Source of the DNA: CALINF01 sp039990395
GTDB taxonomy: Bacteria; Pseudomonadota; Gammaproteobacteria; Pseudomonadales; Halieaceae
Assembly (NCBI GenBank): GCA_039990395.1
Contig: JBDXFZ010000074.1
Coordinates: 1 to 64,000, forward strand
Direction of reading: 5' to 3'
DNA: 64,000 bases
The notes beneath the pieces are model-generated. The model did no database searches, was not told the origin of the DNA, and saw nothing but the letters and a program-made list of their open reading frames with translations. Below, in pieces: positions 43,145-51,992 of the stretch; positions within the stretch are counted from its first letter, which is position 1; the number at the start of each line of letters is the position of its first letter. A program made the position numbers and the translations under genes.

Positions 43145-45412
43145 GATGTTATGTACGTCACTTACTGCGGCACTCTTGCCCTCTGCGTGACACAAGGTGC
43201 ATTGTTCCACCACCTCACCATTATCTATCGCGGCTTGGCTGGTAGAAAAACTACCGCCGTTTGACGACATATGAGCCGTAGCTACTGAGTCGTCGTGGCA
43301 GCTGCTGCAGATTGCCGTCGTGGGCGTGATCACCGCGTCATCCGCAGGGTCCTCTCGATCGTCACCTGTATCGATGCTGGTTCCCAAGACACTACTGGCT
43401 AACGGTAGGTTATAGCCAGATTCTGTATGGCAGGCCAGGCAGTTACTGAGATCACCGGGATAGTGGACTTCTTCCTCGTCATAAACATAGGTGGTGAATC
43501 CGCGGAATCCCACAACCTGTAGGGGGTTTTCTCTGAAGGCAGCAGCATGAATACCGTGCACCATCGTAGAAAAGTTAATTGACTCTTCTTGCTTGCCGTC
43601 GGTGGGTGGATTGAACGCTATTTCGCGCACGCCGCGATCACTGTTGCGCGGGTTATGGCAGGTGACGCAGCTATCGATGTTGTCGGCCCGGTTGTTGCCG
43701 TGCAGAACCAGTGAGCCATGACACGCCAGACACTGGTTTATCTCTACCGACTGTCGACGAGGCACGGGCTTGCCATCTGCTTCGTCGATAGAGAAAAACG
43801 CATGCGCGTCGCCAACAGGTACCGATTCGGGCTCGCCGTCCTCGTCATAGTCAACGCCCGGATGGCCCTCGATGGTCGCAACACCGCTGCCTGATGCGGC
43901 TACACCGGGTGCTGAGCTGCCATCTGGAACCGGGATGGGCATGGTTACGCTATAGCTACCGTCGCCGTTGGCGCTGGCGTTTGCCAATGCGCTGGTCGAA
44001 ACAGAGCTGGCATTCTCGCTACCGTTACCGGTGTTGTTGTAATCGCCGGTGTCCCATGACATTTTTACGTTCAATGAAGACTGCTGGTTGGTCCAGACGG
44101 GATCGTTGAAGATATCGTAGTCCGTGCCCGTAAGCGGGTTGCTCACCTTGAAGGTGACCACCGGCGCTTCTCCGGGCATGCTGTTTGTGATTCCCAGTAC
44201 CTGGGCATCAAATGCCTTGCGCGCCTCCTCAAACGCAATAATGTGGCTGTCCTCTATGCTGCCCACAAATCCGGATGCTGAGTGGCAGCTGGCGCAGCGA
44301 CTATCGTCAGGTTGACCACCGGCATGACGGTCGAAGTTCACGTTCTCGTGGCAGCTACCGCAGACTGCGCGACTTGAATATTCTGCCCAATTGTCGCCTT
44401 GATCCGTTAGTACCAGATCGTCACGACCCGCCCCGGTACTGGTGCCAGCATGGCAGTTTTCACAGCGGCGAATGTCCTGTGGGTACTTCAGGTTGGAGTA
44501 GTCATGCTTGCTGTCGCGAAAGCCATAAATTGCGTACTCGCCCCCTTCCTGCACGCTGGGCAGGTTAGCGCCCATGTGTATCTTGTGAATCATCACCTTC
44601 ATATCTACGGTGTTGGTGCTATTGGCATCTGTGGAGCCGGTGTTGTGGCAGGTCACGCAGTACTCCACCTCGGTGCGACCGCCACCGTGCAAGGCTAGTT
44701 TGTCGTGACAGTTGTTGCAGTTGGGCGTGGCGGCAATGTCCATACTGAAGATGCCATCGGTGGCACCGGATTCGGGAACCCAGTCGTAGAAGGGGTTCGC
44801 TGTTGTGGGGCTGTTGGAAAACTGCATGGCAACGCGGTGCGTCTGCGCGGGCTCATAGCTCAGGTCCAACCCCTCTGCTGCGGCTTGATCGAGAACCTCC
44901 TGAGGGAGGTCGTTGACCGCAGTGGCAAATCGATACACATAGCTGCCATCATTATTGTTGGTAAACTCGCCGTTGGATTCAGTAGTCGCTTGAAGTTTGG
45001 CTTCTGTGCCGATGCCCACTCCGGGTTGTTCGATGCGGTTGATATAGGACTGCCAGGTGCCGGTCAGGTTACCTAGATCACTGCTGCGTAGCTTGGCAGC
45101 GATCAGTCTGATATCACTTTCTGTTAGGTCCGTGATGGCCGTGTTCTGGCTATTGCTTAGCTGGAACTCGACTACCGGGCGACCGTCTTCAGGAATGGTC
45201 ACATTGGTGATAACCACTACCAGATCCTCAGTTTCACCGTAGGGGGCAGGATTGGGGGCCGGCACCTCAGGCGTAGGAGGTGGCACGGAGCCCCCCGGTG
45301 GAACGGGCCCGGGATCAACACCTGCTGCCCGGTCGCCGCCACCGCCACCGCCGCAGGCTACGAGCAGACTGACAACGAGTGCCAATAGCCAGTGATGTAA
45401 TTGCAATTTCAT
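43130..45412 (-). CDS. OmcA/MtrC-family decaheme outer-membrane lipoprotein
   Basis: 760 residues. A lipobox (LLVAC, Cys20) is followed by six Gly and a Pro-rich spacer. Ten CxxCH motifs fall in two pentaheme groups (about residues 232-377 and 561-742), with beta-type domains before each (60-220 and 400-540). This is the architecture of MtrC/OmcA surface cytochromes, which pass electrons to minerals, flavins or other extracellular acceptors. A possible calcium-type loop (DYDEDGEPES) precedes the second group. It is last in the operon, 18 bases behind the barrel gene, and would be the cell-surface terminal of the conduit. The physiological electron acceptor or donor is unknown. Confidence 0.92.
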   Translation of the reverse strand: MKLQLHHWLLALVVSLLVACGGGGGGDRAAGVDPGPVPPGGSVPPPTPEVPAPNPAPYGETEDLVVVITNVTIPEDGRPVVEFQLSNSQNTAITDLTESDIRLIAAKLRSSDLGNLTGTWQSYINRIEQPGVGIGTEAKLQATTESNGEFTNNNDGSYVYRFATAVNDLPQEVLDQAAAEGLDLSYEPAQTHRVAMQFSNSPTTANPFYDWVPESGATDGIFSMDIAATPNCNNCHDKLALHGGGRTEVEYCVTCHNTGSTDANSTNTVDMKVMIHKIHMGANLPSVQEGGEYAIYGFRDSKHDYSNLKYPQDIRRCENCHAGTSTGAGRDDLVLTDQGDNWAEYSSRAVCGSCHENVNFDRHAGGQPDDSRCASCHSASGFVGSIEDSHIIAFEEARKAFDAQVLGITNSMPGEAPVVTFKVSNPLTGTDYDIFNDPVWTNQQSSLNVKMSWDTGDYNNTGNGSENASSVSTSALANASANGDGSYSVTMPIPVPDGSSAPGVAASGSGVATIEGHPGVDYDEDGEPESVPVGDAHAFFSIDEADGKPVPRRQSVEINQCLACHGSLVLHGNNRADNIDSCVTCHNPRNSDRGVREIAFNPPTDGKQEESINFSTMVHGIHAAAFRENPLQVVGFRGFTTYVYDEEEVHYPGDLSNCLACHTESGYNLPLASSVLGTSIDTGDDREDPADDAVITPTTAICSSCHDDSVATAHMSSNGGSFSTSQAAIDNGEVVEQCTLCHAEGKSAAVSDVHNIGELP

Positions 45413-45430
45413 GTTCGACTCCCCCGGACG

Positions 45431-47686
45431 CTACTGCCAGCGATAGATCACTGATGCGCCCATATAGTGGATTGTTTCATTCGGGTTGCGCTCACCAAAA
45501 GTAAGCACTTTATCTATAGTGTTGACGGCAACGTCCTGCAGCGCCCAGTCATCCCAGTCAAAGCGGAAATACTGATAGTCGAGCCGCAGGCTGAGGTTCT
45601 CGCGCATATCCCAGGTGCCTGCTGCGGATAGCTGATGCTGTGTGGTTTCGTTGTCCGGAAAGTTTTCGGGATTCAGATCGCTTGCGCCATTGGTGGAAAA
45701 CGTTTGCTCGGCGTTGGTTGAGACAAAGTTGTAGTCAAGCTCAAGCGCAATGTCTTTGCGCAATTGCCAGGTGGCGTTCGCACCTATAGTGACGCTGGTA
45801 TCTTCACTCTCCACACCCCAGTTACGCGTGGGGTCACTGGCTTGGGGCAGCGGCGGATAAATCGCGAATGCATTTTTTTCCTGACCACCCCGAAACGCTC
45901 TGCTGGATTGCTCGTTGTGATACTCGTCAACGCCGCCGTACAGCGAGATGATTGTGTCCTGCGTCGCTGCATAGTTGGCCGCAACGTGTATTGCCCGCCA
46001 GCGCGCTTTGGTGAGACCGAGGCGGCTTTTGTCGAAATCGTCTTCGCGCCAGTTGAGGTTAGTATTGAAGTCCCAGCGGCTGGCTGGGGCGTATTGCAAA
46101 TCGAGCTTCGCTTCCCAGCGCTCACGGTTGGACAAGTAGTATTGGCTGAGCTCGGGGTGATTGATGTAGCGCTGGTTGTCTGGCGTGGCGTTGATAAGCT
46201 CGGTGTCCAGCAGGGCGTAGTAGGATTGATCCCAGTTGTACGTATCGGCGGAGCGATTGGCTAGTGTTACCTCTGCCTTGGCGCGCAAGGTGGGTAACAG
46301 GCGAATGCGATAACCCAGCGTACCGCGCGACTCTTCTGTTTCCTCTACTGCGGCATTGCGACGTTCAACCTCTTCAAACTCATAGTCAAAGGTTAACCTG
46401 GAGCGCCAGGGTAGCCGAAACCCTGTTTCAAAACCGACGATCTGTGACAGATAGTCGTGACTGGTGTTGTACACCGTGAGTGCCGAGCGCGGCTGATCAC
46501 TGCCGTCGCCACGGATATAACGATAGCCATCACGTGGATTTTCGTAATCTCTTTTACGTATTTTTACCTTAGCGTCCAGGTTCATGCGGGGCATGGGCTG
46601 GAGTTTCAATTTGGCGTTAAATGTAGATGTGGCAACTTCACCATCGAGTGAATTGCGCGGAACTGGCTCAGTCACGTCAAGCTGTGGATTGACTGAGTAA
46701 TCGGCAAAGCTCTGATCTTGTGACGCAACACCGTAGCTACCGTCAAACTGTAGTCTGGCGGTGGCATTAATCAGTAGGTATCCGCTCAGCCGGCCACTGA
46801 GTTGTTCGCTGTCTGGCGCCAGCCCTAGCCCGCCGCTACCCTGTGGATAGCGTACCCGGGGGCTGAAAGAGCTGTAGGGATTCTGCCAGATTAGCAAGTC
46901 ATCGCCATTGTCGAAGTCTGAGTAGCTCAAACGACCATCCAGATGTAATGCATCGCCGCTATAGATCAGCCCGAGATCGAACTCGGTCGTGCTGTAGTCG
47001 ATTGTTTGTGGCAGTAGTGCAGAGTCACCCGACGCAGCGTCGATGTAGATCGCGCCAGCGGTGTCTGTAGTGCCATCTTTGTCCTCGTAGCGAAGCTCAC
47101 TTTCCAGTGTCCACTGGTCGTTGAGGTTGGCAGTGGCTCCAAGCCAGTAGCGTTTTCTCTCTAGCTCCCTATCGAACGAGCGCAGCGAATCGTTAAGGTC
47201 GCCAAAATCGCTGGTTGTAAGTCCGCTGGTCCACTGTTCGGGCAGGCGTAGGTTTGCGCCGCCTCGAAACGGGGTCTTGCCACTGTCGTTGCGCACCTGT
47301 CGCTGTGAGTCGAACCCGGCGGATACCTCAAAACGCTTGGTAACACCCCACACCAGCTCACCCTCTCGGGTATCGAGCCCCAGATCCTGCAGGTTGGCCT
47401 GCCAGTAACTGTCGCCGCTGCGAAAGCTGTTCCATTGCAGATTGCCGATGAGTGTCGCACCGTCATCGCTCAAGCCATTGTACTGGCCAAACATCGTGTT
47501 GTTGTCGTTCACGTACCCCAGGCCTAGCTGCACAGCGCCGCTGTAATCACTTTGCCAGCGCGTGGACAGTGGGCGTGTTTCGCTGGTCAATGGCGCAAAC
47601 GGGTCCTGAGAGTGCGCCTGTATCGCGCATAGTAATACCGAGCCGCCTAATCCGTAGCGCAGCATGGCGCGCGGCAGCCGTTTCAT
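45431..47686 (-). CDS. MtrB/PioB-family outer-membrane beta-barrel
   Basis: 751 residues: a signal peptide (GGSVLLCAIQAHSQ), then a long series of alternating amphipathic strands rich in Tyr, Trp, Asp and Asn, ending MGASVIYRWQ. The N-terminal stretch YVNDNNTMFGQYNGLSDDGA matches the start of MtrB-type porins. MtrB sheathes the MtrA decaheme and lets it contact the surface cytochrome. The CxxC pair of Shewanella MtrB is not seen. Its start overlaps the stop of the DmsE/MtrA-like gene by 4 bases, consistent with stoichiometric assembly. Confidence 0.9.
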   Translation of the reverse strand: MKRLPRAMLRYGLGGSVLLCAIQAHSQDPFAPLTSETRPLSTRWQSDYSGAVQLGLGYVNDNNTMFGQYNGLSDDGATLIGNLQWNSFRSGDSYWQANLQDLGLDTREGELVWGVTKRFEVSAGFDSQRQVRNDSGKTPFRGGANLRLPEQWTSGLTTSDFGDLNDSLRSFDRELERKRYWLGATANLNDQWTLESELRYEDKDGTTDTAGAIYIDAASGDSALLPQTIDYSTTEFDLGLIYSGDALHLDGRLSYSDFDNGDDLLIWQNPYSSFSPRVRYPQGSGGLGLAPDSEQLSGRLSGYLLINATARLQFDGSYGVASQDQSFADYSVNPQLDVTEPVPRNSLDGEVATSTFNAKLKLQPMPRMNLDAKVKIRKRDYENPRDGYRYIRGDGSDQPRSALTVYNTSHDYLSQIVGFETGFRLPWRSRLTFDYEFEEVERRNAAVEETEESRGTLGYRIRLLPTLRAKAEVTLANRSADTYNWDQSYYALLDTELINATPDNQRYINHPELSQYYLSNRERWEAKLDLQYAPASRWDFNTNLNWREDDFDKSRLGLTKARWRAIHVAANYAATQDTIISLYGGVDEYHNEQSSRAFRGGQEKNAFAIYPPLPQASDPTRNWGVESEDTSVTIGANATWQLRKDIALELDYNFVSTNAEQTFSTNGASDLNPENFPDNETTQHQLSAAGTWDMRENLSLRLDYQYFRFDWDDWALQDVAVNTIDKVLTFGERNPNETIHYMGASVIYRWQ

Positions 47687-48612
47687 CGGGTAAGTCTCGC
47701 GCCAGAGGGGTGGTTCGACCCGTGTACCTGGCTGTGACAGTTCATGCAGTTTTTACCCAACACATTCTGGTTGGCGCTGCCACCGGCCAGCCCCTCTGCG
47801 CCATAGGGCAGACTGGGGTGAAAAGCCGCCGCGTGGCATTGTTGGCATAGCGCCGGCCCGCGGGCCGTCAGCAAACGCGGCTGTACGGAACCGTGCGGTC
47901 GGTGGCACAGCCCGCAATCTTCCGCCACGGGTGGGTGCTCCCATAGAAACGGGCCGCGCTTGTCCTGATGGCAGCTCAGGCAGTTATCGTTTAGCGATGT
48001 CTGGTTCAGGCTTGCTTCACTGGAACTGCCATGAGGGTTGTGGCAATCAGAGCAACTCGTTTTACCCTCAACAATGGGGTGTCTGGAGGGTAAATGTATT
48101 TCGGCGCGAACCTGCGTGTGACAATCAAGGCATTGCTGATCGGGATTGTGGCCAGCAACTGATAGCTGCTGTTGCTGGTGCGAGTCATGGCAGGTATCAC
48201 ACGCGAGAGATTCTGCCTCATGCACGCTGCCGGCCCAAAATAGTTGTCCATCGTCTTTGTGGCAGTTTACACAGCCTTGATTTCGCAGCGCTGTTTCTGC
48301 TGGCCAGCGTGGACCGTAGCTCAGGTCGGGAGCCATAGAGGAGGGTGCTTGCCGATGCTTGGGACTATCGCCATGGCAGGCGATACAGCCCGCATTGCCG
48401 CCACCCTCGAGTTGGCCATGGGCCGTATTGAAGATGGCATGTACGGCCTGGTCTGAACTGGCCCGGTGGCAATCTAGGCACTGTGGCCCTGTTTGCCCGT
48501 CTACTTCCGGCTGCTGCGCCCCAACGTGATAGCTCGCGCCAAGCAATAGCACCATGCTTATCGTCAGTCGCTTGAGCAAGCGTTCACCAGTGCGCGTCAT
48601 GTCGTTTCTCAC
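47683..48612 (-). CDS. DmsE/MtrA-family decaheme cytochrome c
   Basis: 309 residues: a signal peptide (LTISMVLLLGASYHVGAQ) and ten CxxCH motifs at about 45, 76, 114, 138, 161, 187, 211, 233, 256 and 289. The spacing and length match MtrA/DmsE/PioA decahemes that plug the MtrB barrel and carry electrons across the outer membrane. It is coupled at both ends: 4-base overlaps with the preceding fusion cytochrome and with the barrel gene. An alternative start four codons in (Met5) is possible. Confidence 0.92.
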   Translation of the reverse strand: MRNDMTRTGERLLKRLTISMVLLLGASYHVGAQQPEVDGQTGPQCLDCHRASSDQAVHAIFNTAHGQLEGGGNAGCIACHGDSPKHRQAPSSMAPDLSYGPRWPAETALRNQGCVNCHKDDGQLFWAGSVHEAESLACDTCHDSHQQQQLSVAGHNPDQQCLDCHTQVRAEIHLPSRHPIVEGKTSCSDCHNPHGSSSEASLNQTSLNDNCLSCHQDKRGPFLWEHPPVAEDCGLCHRPHGSVQPRLLTARGPALCQQCHAAAFHPSLPYGAEGLAGGSANQNVLGKNCMNCHSQVHGSNHPSGARLTR

Positions 48613-50168
48613 TCCGCCTTGAAGTCAGTGTCGTCACCCGAGAAACTAAGGGTCATGGGTAACGAGACCCAGTGTTTGCCGCCGCGACTATTCACACCGT
48701 GTAAAGCAATGCCGAGCGTGTACTTGCCGCTGCGGTTGAGATTTTTGTAGCCAGCGGCGACGCCAAGTTCTCGCCGCAGCTGCACAGTCCAGCGACCGTC
48801 ATCAAAACGTGCTGTGCCAGTGACCATTTCCGAGTTGCGCCAGTCCAGCCCCGACAGCACCGTGGCAGTTTCCAGACGTTCACCGGCCAGGGTAAGACGC
48901 CATAGCTCGCCAAACTCGCCTTTGGCGCGCAGTGCTCTTAGCGCATCGTCATCTTTTACTATGGCTGGCCTGCCAATCTGGCGCTGCTGCGAACGCGAGG
49001 CCATCAGATATTTGCCAGTCTGCTGGCCACGATCGCGGCTCATGCCAGGCATATCGCTGTGACATGCAGCGAAACAGGATCCTCGCTCAAGCGCCGTTGA
49101 ATCTCTGTCGCCCCACATGATAGCTACGTTCACATCGTCTGCAGCGCCCTCCCAGCTCAAGGTTGTCAATAGGTAGTCGTCGCGGGTGGCAAAACTAACG
49201 TCCATCTCCCTGAATGCGGGTTCGAAACCGTCGGCCGATGCCAGTGCCGCTCCCATCGCCTGTTCATCGCCGCGATGGCATTGTTGGCAGTTGCTACCCT
49301 GCCGCAATGGTTGCGAGCCAGGGTGCTCGCTAATAAGCCAATCGGTATCAGACTGCCCAGGATAAAATAACGTCACGCTTTGCTTGCTAGTAGCGGTGGG
49401 AACCATAACGGCCGCCGCGCCGGCCGGTCCGTGCGCGACGTCGGTGTGACAGTCCATACAGGTTCTGTCGGTTTGAGCCATTACCTTATGGTAGCTCGTC
49501 GCTTTAGCCGACACTTTCGTTGAAGTAGACATCTGCACGAGGTCATGGCAGGTACGGCAGCCTTCCGAGCGATTGTTAAGCGCGGTGGTTACGGCTGGTG
49601 CGTCGTCATGGGGATTGTGGCAGGTGGTGCAGGCTGGGTTATGGCCAGCCAGATCCTTGAGCCCATGAATACCGTCTTTCTGTGGCTTGTGGCAAACCGT
49701 GCACACGTCTGCCTGGGTAGCGTCCGCCAGCGCTTTGTCTTGTGGCGCATGCGCGTCATGACAGGTGACACAGGTCAGACCGTTAACCATATGCAAGGCG
49801 TCTTTCCAGTGCTTACCAACATTCTGTTCGTGACAGCCGAGGCACGCGCCGTCTTGCGCGGCGATGGTCGCGCTCCAGCGGGGGCCAAAGCTCACATGTG
49901 GGGCAACCTGGGTGGGTGCACGGGTGTGCTCTGCGCTGGGTCCATGACAGGCTTCGCAGCCAGCGCCGCCCATGGGTGTGTCAGCGTTTGTGGATTGGCC
50001 GTGTGCACTGGTAAGCATAGGATGCACAGGGGAGTCCGGCCCAAAGTCGTGGCAGGTAAGGCACACGCTGCTATCCGTAGCGGTCGATGATGTTTCTGCG
50101 CTGGCAGCGTTCGTCAGGCTACAGAGTGCACCCAGAACCACGGCACTAATGACAGTGCGATACTGCAT
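48609..50168 (-). CDS. Multiheme cytochrome c fused to ethylbenzene-dehydrogenase-like heme-binding domain
   Basis: 519 residues from the ATG at 50168 (GGGG upstream). The signal peptide is TVISAVVLGALCSLTNAASA. Residues 36-298 carry nine CxxCH motifs and resemble DmsE/MtrA decahemes. Residues about 310-515 look like the beta-sandwich heme-binding domain of the cytochrome c-552/DMSO-reductase/ethylbenzene dehydrogenase class (LLTTLSWEGAADDVNVAIMW, GEFGELWRLTLAGE, DGRWTVQLRREL). That domain includes a CX3CH site (CFAACH, 365-370), a possible tenth c-heme. It lies between the NapC-like and DmsE-like genes and is probably periplasmic. A bridge between inner and outer membrane is inferred. The domain assignment is by pattern, not search. 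Confidence 0.75.
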   Translation of the reverse strand: MQYRTVISAVVLGALCSLTNAASAETSSTATDSSVCLTCHDFGPDSPVHPMLTSAHGQSTNADTPMGGAGCEACHGPSAEHTRAPTQVAPHVSFGPRWSATIAAQDGACLGCHEQNVGKHWKDALHMVNGLTCVTCHDAHAPQDKALADATQADVCTVCHKPQKDGIHGLKDLAGHNPACTTCHNPHDDAPAVTTALNNRSEGCRTCHDLVQMSTSTKVSAKATSYHKVMAQTDRTCMDCHTDVAHGPAGAAAVMVPTATSKQSVTLFYPGQSDTDWLISEHPGSQPLRQGSNCQQCHRGDEQAMGAALASADGFEPAFREMDVSFATRDDYLLTTLSWEGAADDVNVAIMWGDRDSTALERGSCFAACHSDMPGMSRDRGQQTGKYLMASRSQQRQIGRPAIVKDDDALRALRAKGEFGELWRLTLAGERLETATVLSGLDWRNSEMVTGTARFDDGRWTVQLRRELGVAAGYKNLNRSGKYTLGIALHGVNSRGGKHWVSLPMTLSFSGDDTDFKAE

Positions 50169-50205
50169 ATTCTTTTCCCCACATTGTGGCACTGCTACAC
50201 GCTTA

Positions 50206-50784
50206 TTAGTGGCGGTATGCAGTGCCTGAGTTTTCCGGGTGTGCAATACCCGAATGGCAATCGATACACGTCTTGCCGTTGGCTTTCATTGCCTGATGGT
50301 ATTCCTGGGCCTTGGCCGATTGAGATGCCATCAACATGCGTTGTGTGTTGTGGCAGTTGCGGCACTCCTGAGAATCGTTCGCTTGCAGGCGAGCGATCTC
50401 CCGTGCCTTCATCTTCGGTGTATGGGCGGCATATTTTTCTGGGGTGTCGATAATACCCATGAGAGTGCCCCAAACTTCACGTGACGCTTCTATTTTTCGA
50501 ATCATTTTGGGTACAAATTCTTTGGGGACGTGGCAGTCCGAACACGTGGCGTGCAGACCTGCGGCGTTGCTGAAGTGACTGGTCTGCTGTATTTGCGCCC
50601 ACGGGTTGGCCTCCATCTCGTGGCAGCTAATACAGAATTCCTCGGTATTGGTGGCGTGCATCGATACGTTAAAGGCCATTACCCCGGCAACCCCCAACAC
50701 GCCTCCAACTATCAGAAGAGTGAGAATAGAGCGACTCGGAGACGGCTTGAGTAAGCGCTTCCACCAATCAGATAAAGCAGACAA
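50206..50784 (-). CDS. NapC/NirT/CymA-family tetraheme quinol dehydrogenase
   Basis: 192 residues. A single N-terminal membrane helix (about 19-40) anchors a periplasmic domain with four CxxCH motifs (51, 81, 141, 173). EEFCISCHEME and ATCSDCHVPKEFVPKM are typical of the family. These proteins oxidise menaquinol or ubiquinol and feed periplasmic multiheme cytochromes. It is first in the five-gene operon, so it would be the electron entry point. A menA-like gene lies just upstream, and an FNR/ANR-type box stands at 50856-50869. Confidence 0.92.
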   Translation of the reverse strand: MSALSDWWKRLLKPSPSRSILTLLIVGGVLGVAGVMAFNVSMHATNTEEFCISCHEMEANPWAQIQQTSHFSNAAGLHATCSDCHVPKEFVPKMIRKIEASREVWGTLMGIIDTPEKYAAHTPKMKAREIARLQANDSQECRNCHNTQRMLMASQSAKAQEYHQAMKANGKTCIDCHSGIAHPENSGTAYRH

Positions 50785-50855
50785 AAGTATCCCCCTTGGA
50801 ACTTTCTTCCATAGTTAAACTTAAAGCAGGTAGTGGCGAATTGCCAGTTGCGAAC

Positions 50856-50869
50856 TTGATCCCTGTCAA
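50856..50869 (-). promoter_or_regulatory. FNR/ANR-type box upstream of the electron-transfer operon
   Basis: Read on the minus strand the site is TTGACAGGGATCAA, matching TTGAT-N4-ATCAA at 9 of 10 positions. It overlaps the last codons of the UbiA gene, and its centre is about 79 bases before the napC-like start codon. A weak -10 (TAAGTT, 50818-50823) lies downstream. It suggests induction under low oxygen by a Crp/Fnr-family regulator. The regulator itself is outside the window. Confidence 0.6.
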
Positions 50870-51858
50870 TAAATGAGGGTATCGAGAATAACCCCCAGCA
50901 AAAAAAGGCTAGTAAAGGTGCGCGTGTGCCTGAAGGCGTGAGCCGAGAACCACAGTGGCCAGATCTCATCCGGGTAATTTGCGGGCTGTTTTTGAGGTTT
51001 GGGCTGCGAGAGAACAGCCGACAACTGACGTAGCCCCGGCGCGCTGATCAGCACCAGCAGCAATGTCCAGCTGTAACTCCCGGCAGCCACCAGGGCGATA
51101 CACAACACATACTGGGCGATAATCATCGCGAGCGTGGTGCGCCTGGCCAGGGTGTCCCCCAAAATAACCGGGAGTGTCCTCACAGCTTTCTCCAGGTCTG
51201 CAGGTGCCTTGTCGATGTGCTTGCCAAACAGAACGGTGGTGGGGCCTAGAGCGAACACCAGGCTCAGCCAGCAAACATCCCAGCTCCAGGTGCCAGTGAC
51301 TACGTAGAAGGTACCTCCCACCATTAAGGGGCCCCAGACCACCAACACGGCGGGCTCACCCAATCCGTAATACTTCAATGGCCAGGTATAGAAGAGCACA
51401 AAGAACGCTCCGGCGAGCATCAAGTTGAGCGTAAGTCCGCTGCGTTCCCAGATTAGCCAGGCACCCAGCCCTATGGCGACCCCGCCGGTAAGTGCAACGT
51501 AGCGCCAGAACTGACGCAAATTCAGTAGGCCATCTTCCAGTACATGTACGCCATACTGATTGCGGTAGTAGTTGTTTCTGTCGATGCCGCGCTTGGAGTC
51601 TGTGAGGTCATTGAGCAAGTTGTTGGTAGCGTGGGCAAACATTAACCCCAAGGTGGTCGCAAGCCACAGGTTCAGGTCGAAGCTGCCTGCTCGCCATGCC
51701 ATCAATCCGCCCAATGCTGCTGCTGTGAACGTCATGAACAGCACCGACGCCCGACACGCAACCAGCCATTTGGCGACGGGATCGAGTTGCTGCCACTCTT
51801 CTGCATTGAGCTTGGGCATTCTGTCGAGGGCGCGCCCCCACATTCTGATATCGACCAT
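50866..51858 (-). CDS. UbiA-family prenyltransferase (MenA-like)
   Basis: 330 residues with about nine membrane helices. The first aspartate motif is NNLLNDLTDSKRGID (about 80-95). A second acidic region follows around HIDKAPADLEKAVRT. The layout resembles 1,4-dihydroxy-2-naphthoate prenyltransferases more than UbiA proper, but subfamily assignment by eye is uncertain. If it is MenA, it makes demethylmenaquinone, a low-potential quinone suited to NapC/CymA enzymes. It lies directly upstream of the electron-transfer operon on the same strand. Confidence 0.65.
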   Translation of the reverse strand: MVDIRMWGRALDRMPKLNAEEWQQLDPVAKWLVACRASVLFMTFTAAALGGLMAWRAGSFDLNLWLATTLGLMFAHATNNLLNDLTDSKRGIDRNNYYRNQYGVHVLEDGLLNLRQFWRYVALTGGVAIGLGAWLIWERSGLTLNLMLAGAFFVLFYTWPLKYYGLGEPAVLVVWGPLMVGGTFYVVTGTWSWDVCWLSLVFALGPTTVLFGKHIDKAPADLEKAVRTLPVILGDTLARRTTLAMIIAQYVLCIALVAAGSYSWTLLLVLISAPGLRQLSAVLSQPKPQKQPANYPDEIWPLWFSAHAFRHTRTFTSLFLLGVILDTLIY

Positions 51859-51992
51859 GTGGTGTAGTTACCGGTGGTGGTGTTTAGCGACGTTGTCAGT
51901 GCCTTGCTCAGGATACTGACGCGTTCTTGGGTTTTCTAGTGAGTGTGATGGTAAAGTGCGCTTTGTATAAAAGCTACCTTTGGACCCTCGCT

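Noticed and set aside
43130..50784. Interpretation of the cytochrome operon as DMSO respiration (dmsEFAB type)
   Set aside because: The DmsE-like and barrel genes would fit, but there are no molybdopterin DmsA or iron-sulfur DmsB genes in the operon, and the last gene is an OmcA/MtrC-type decaheme lipoprotein.
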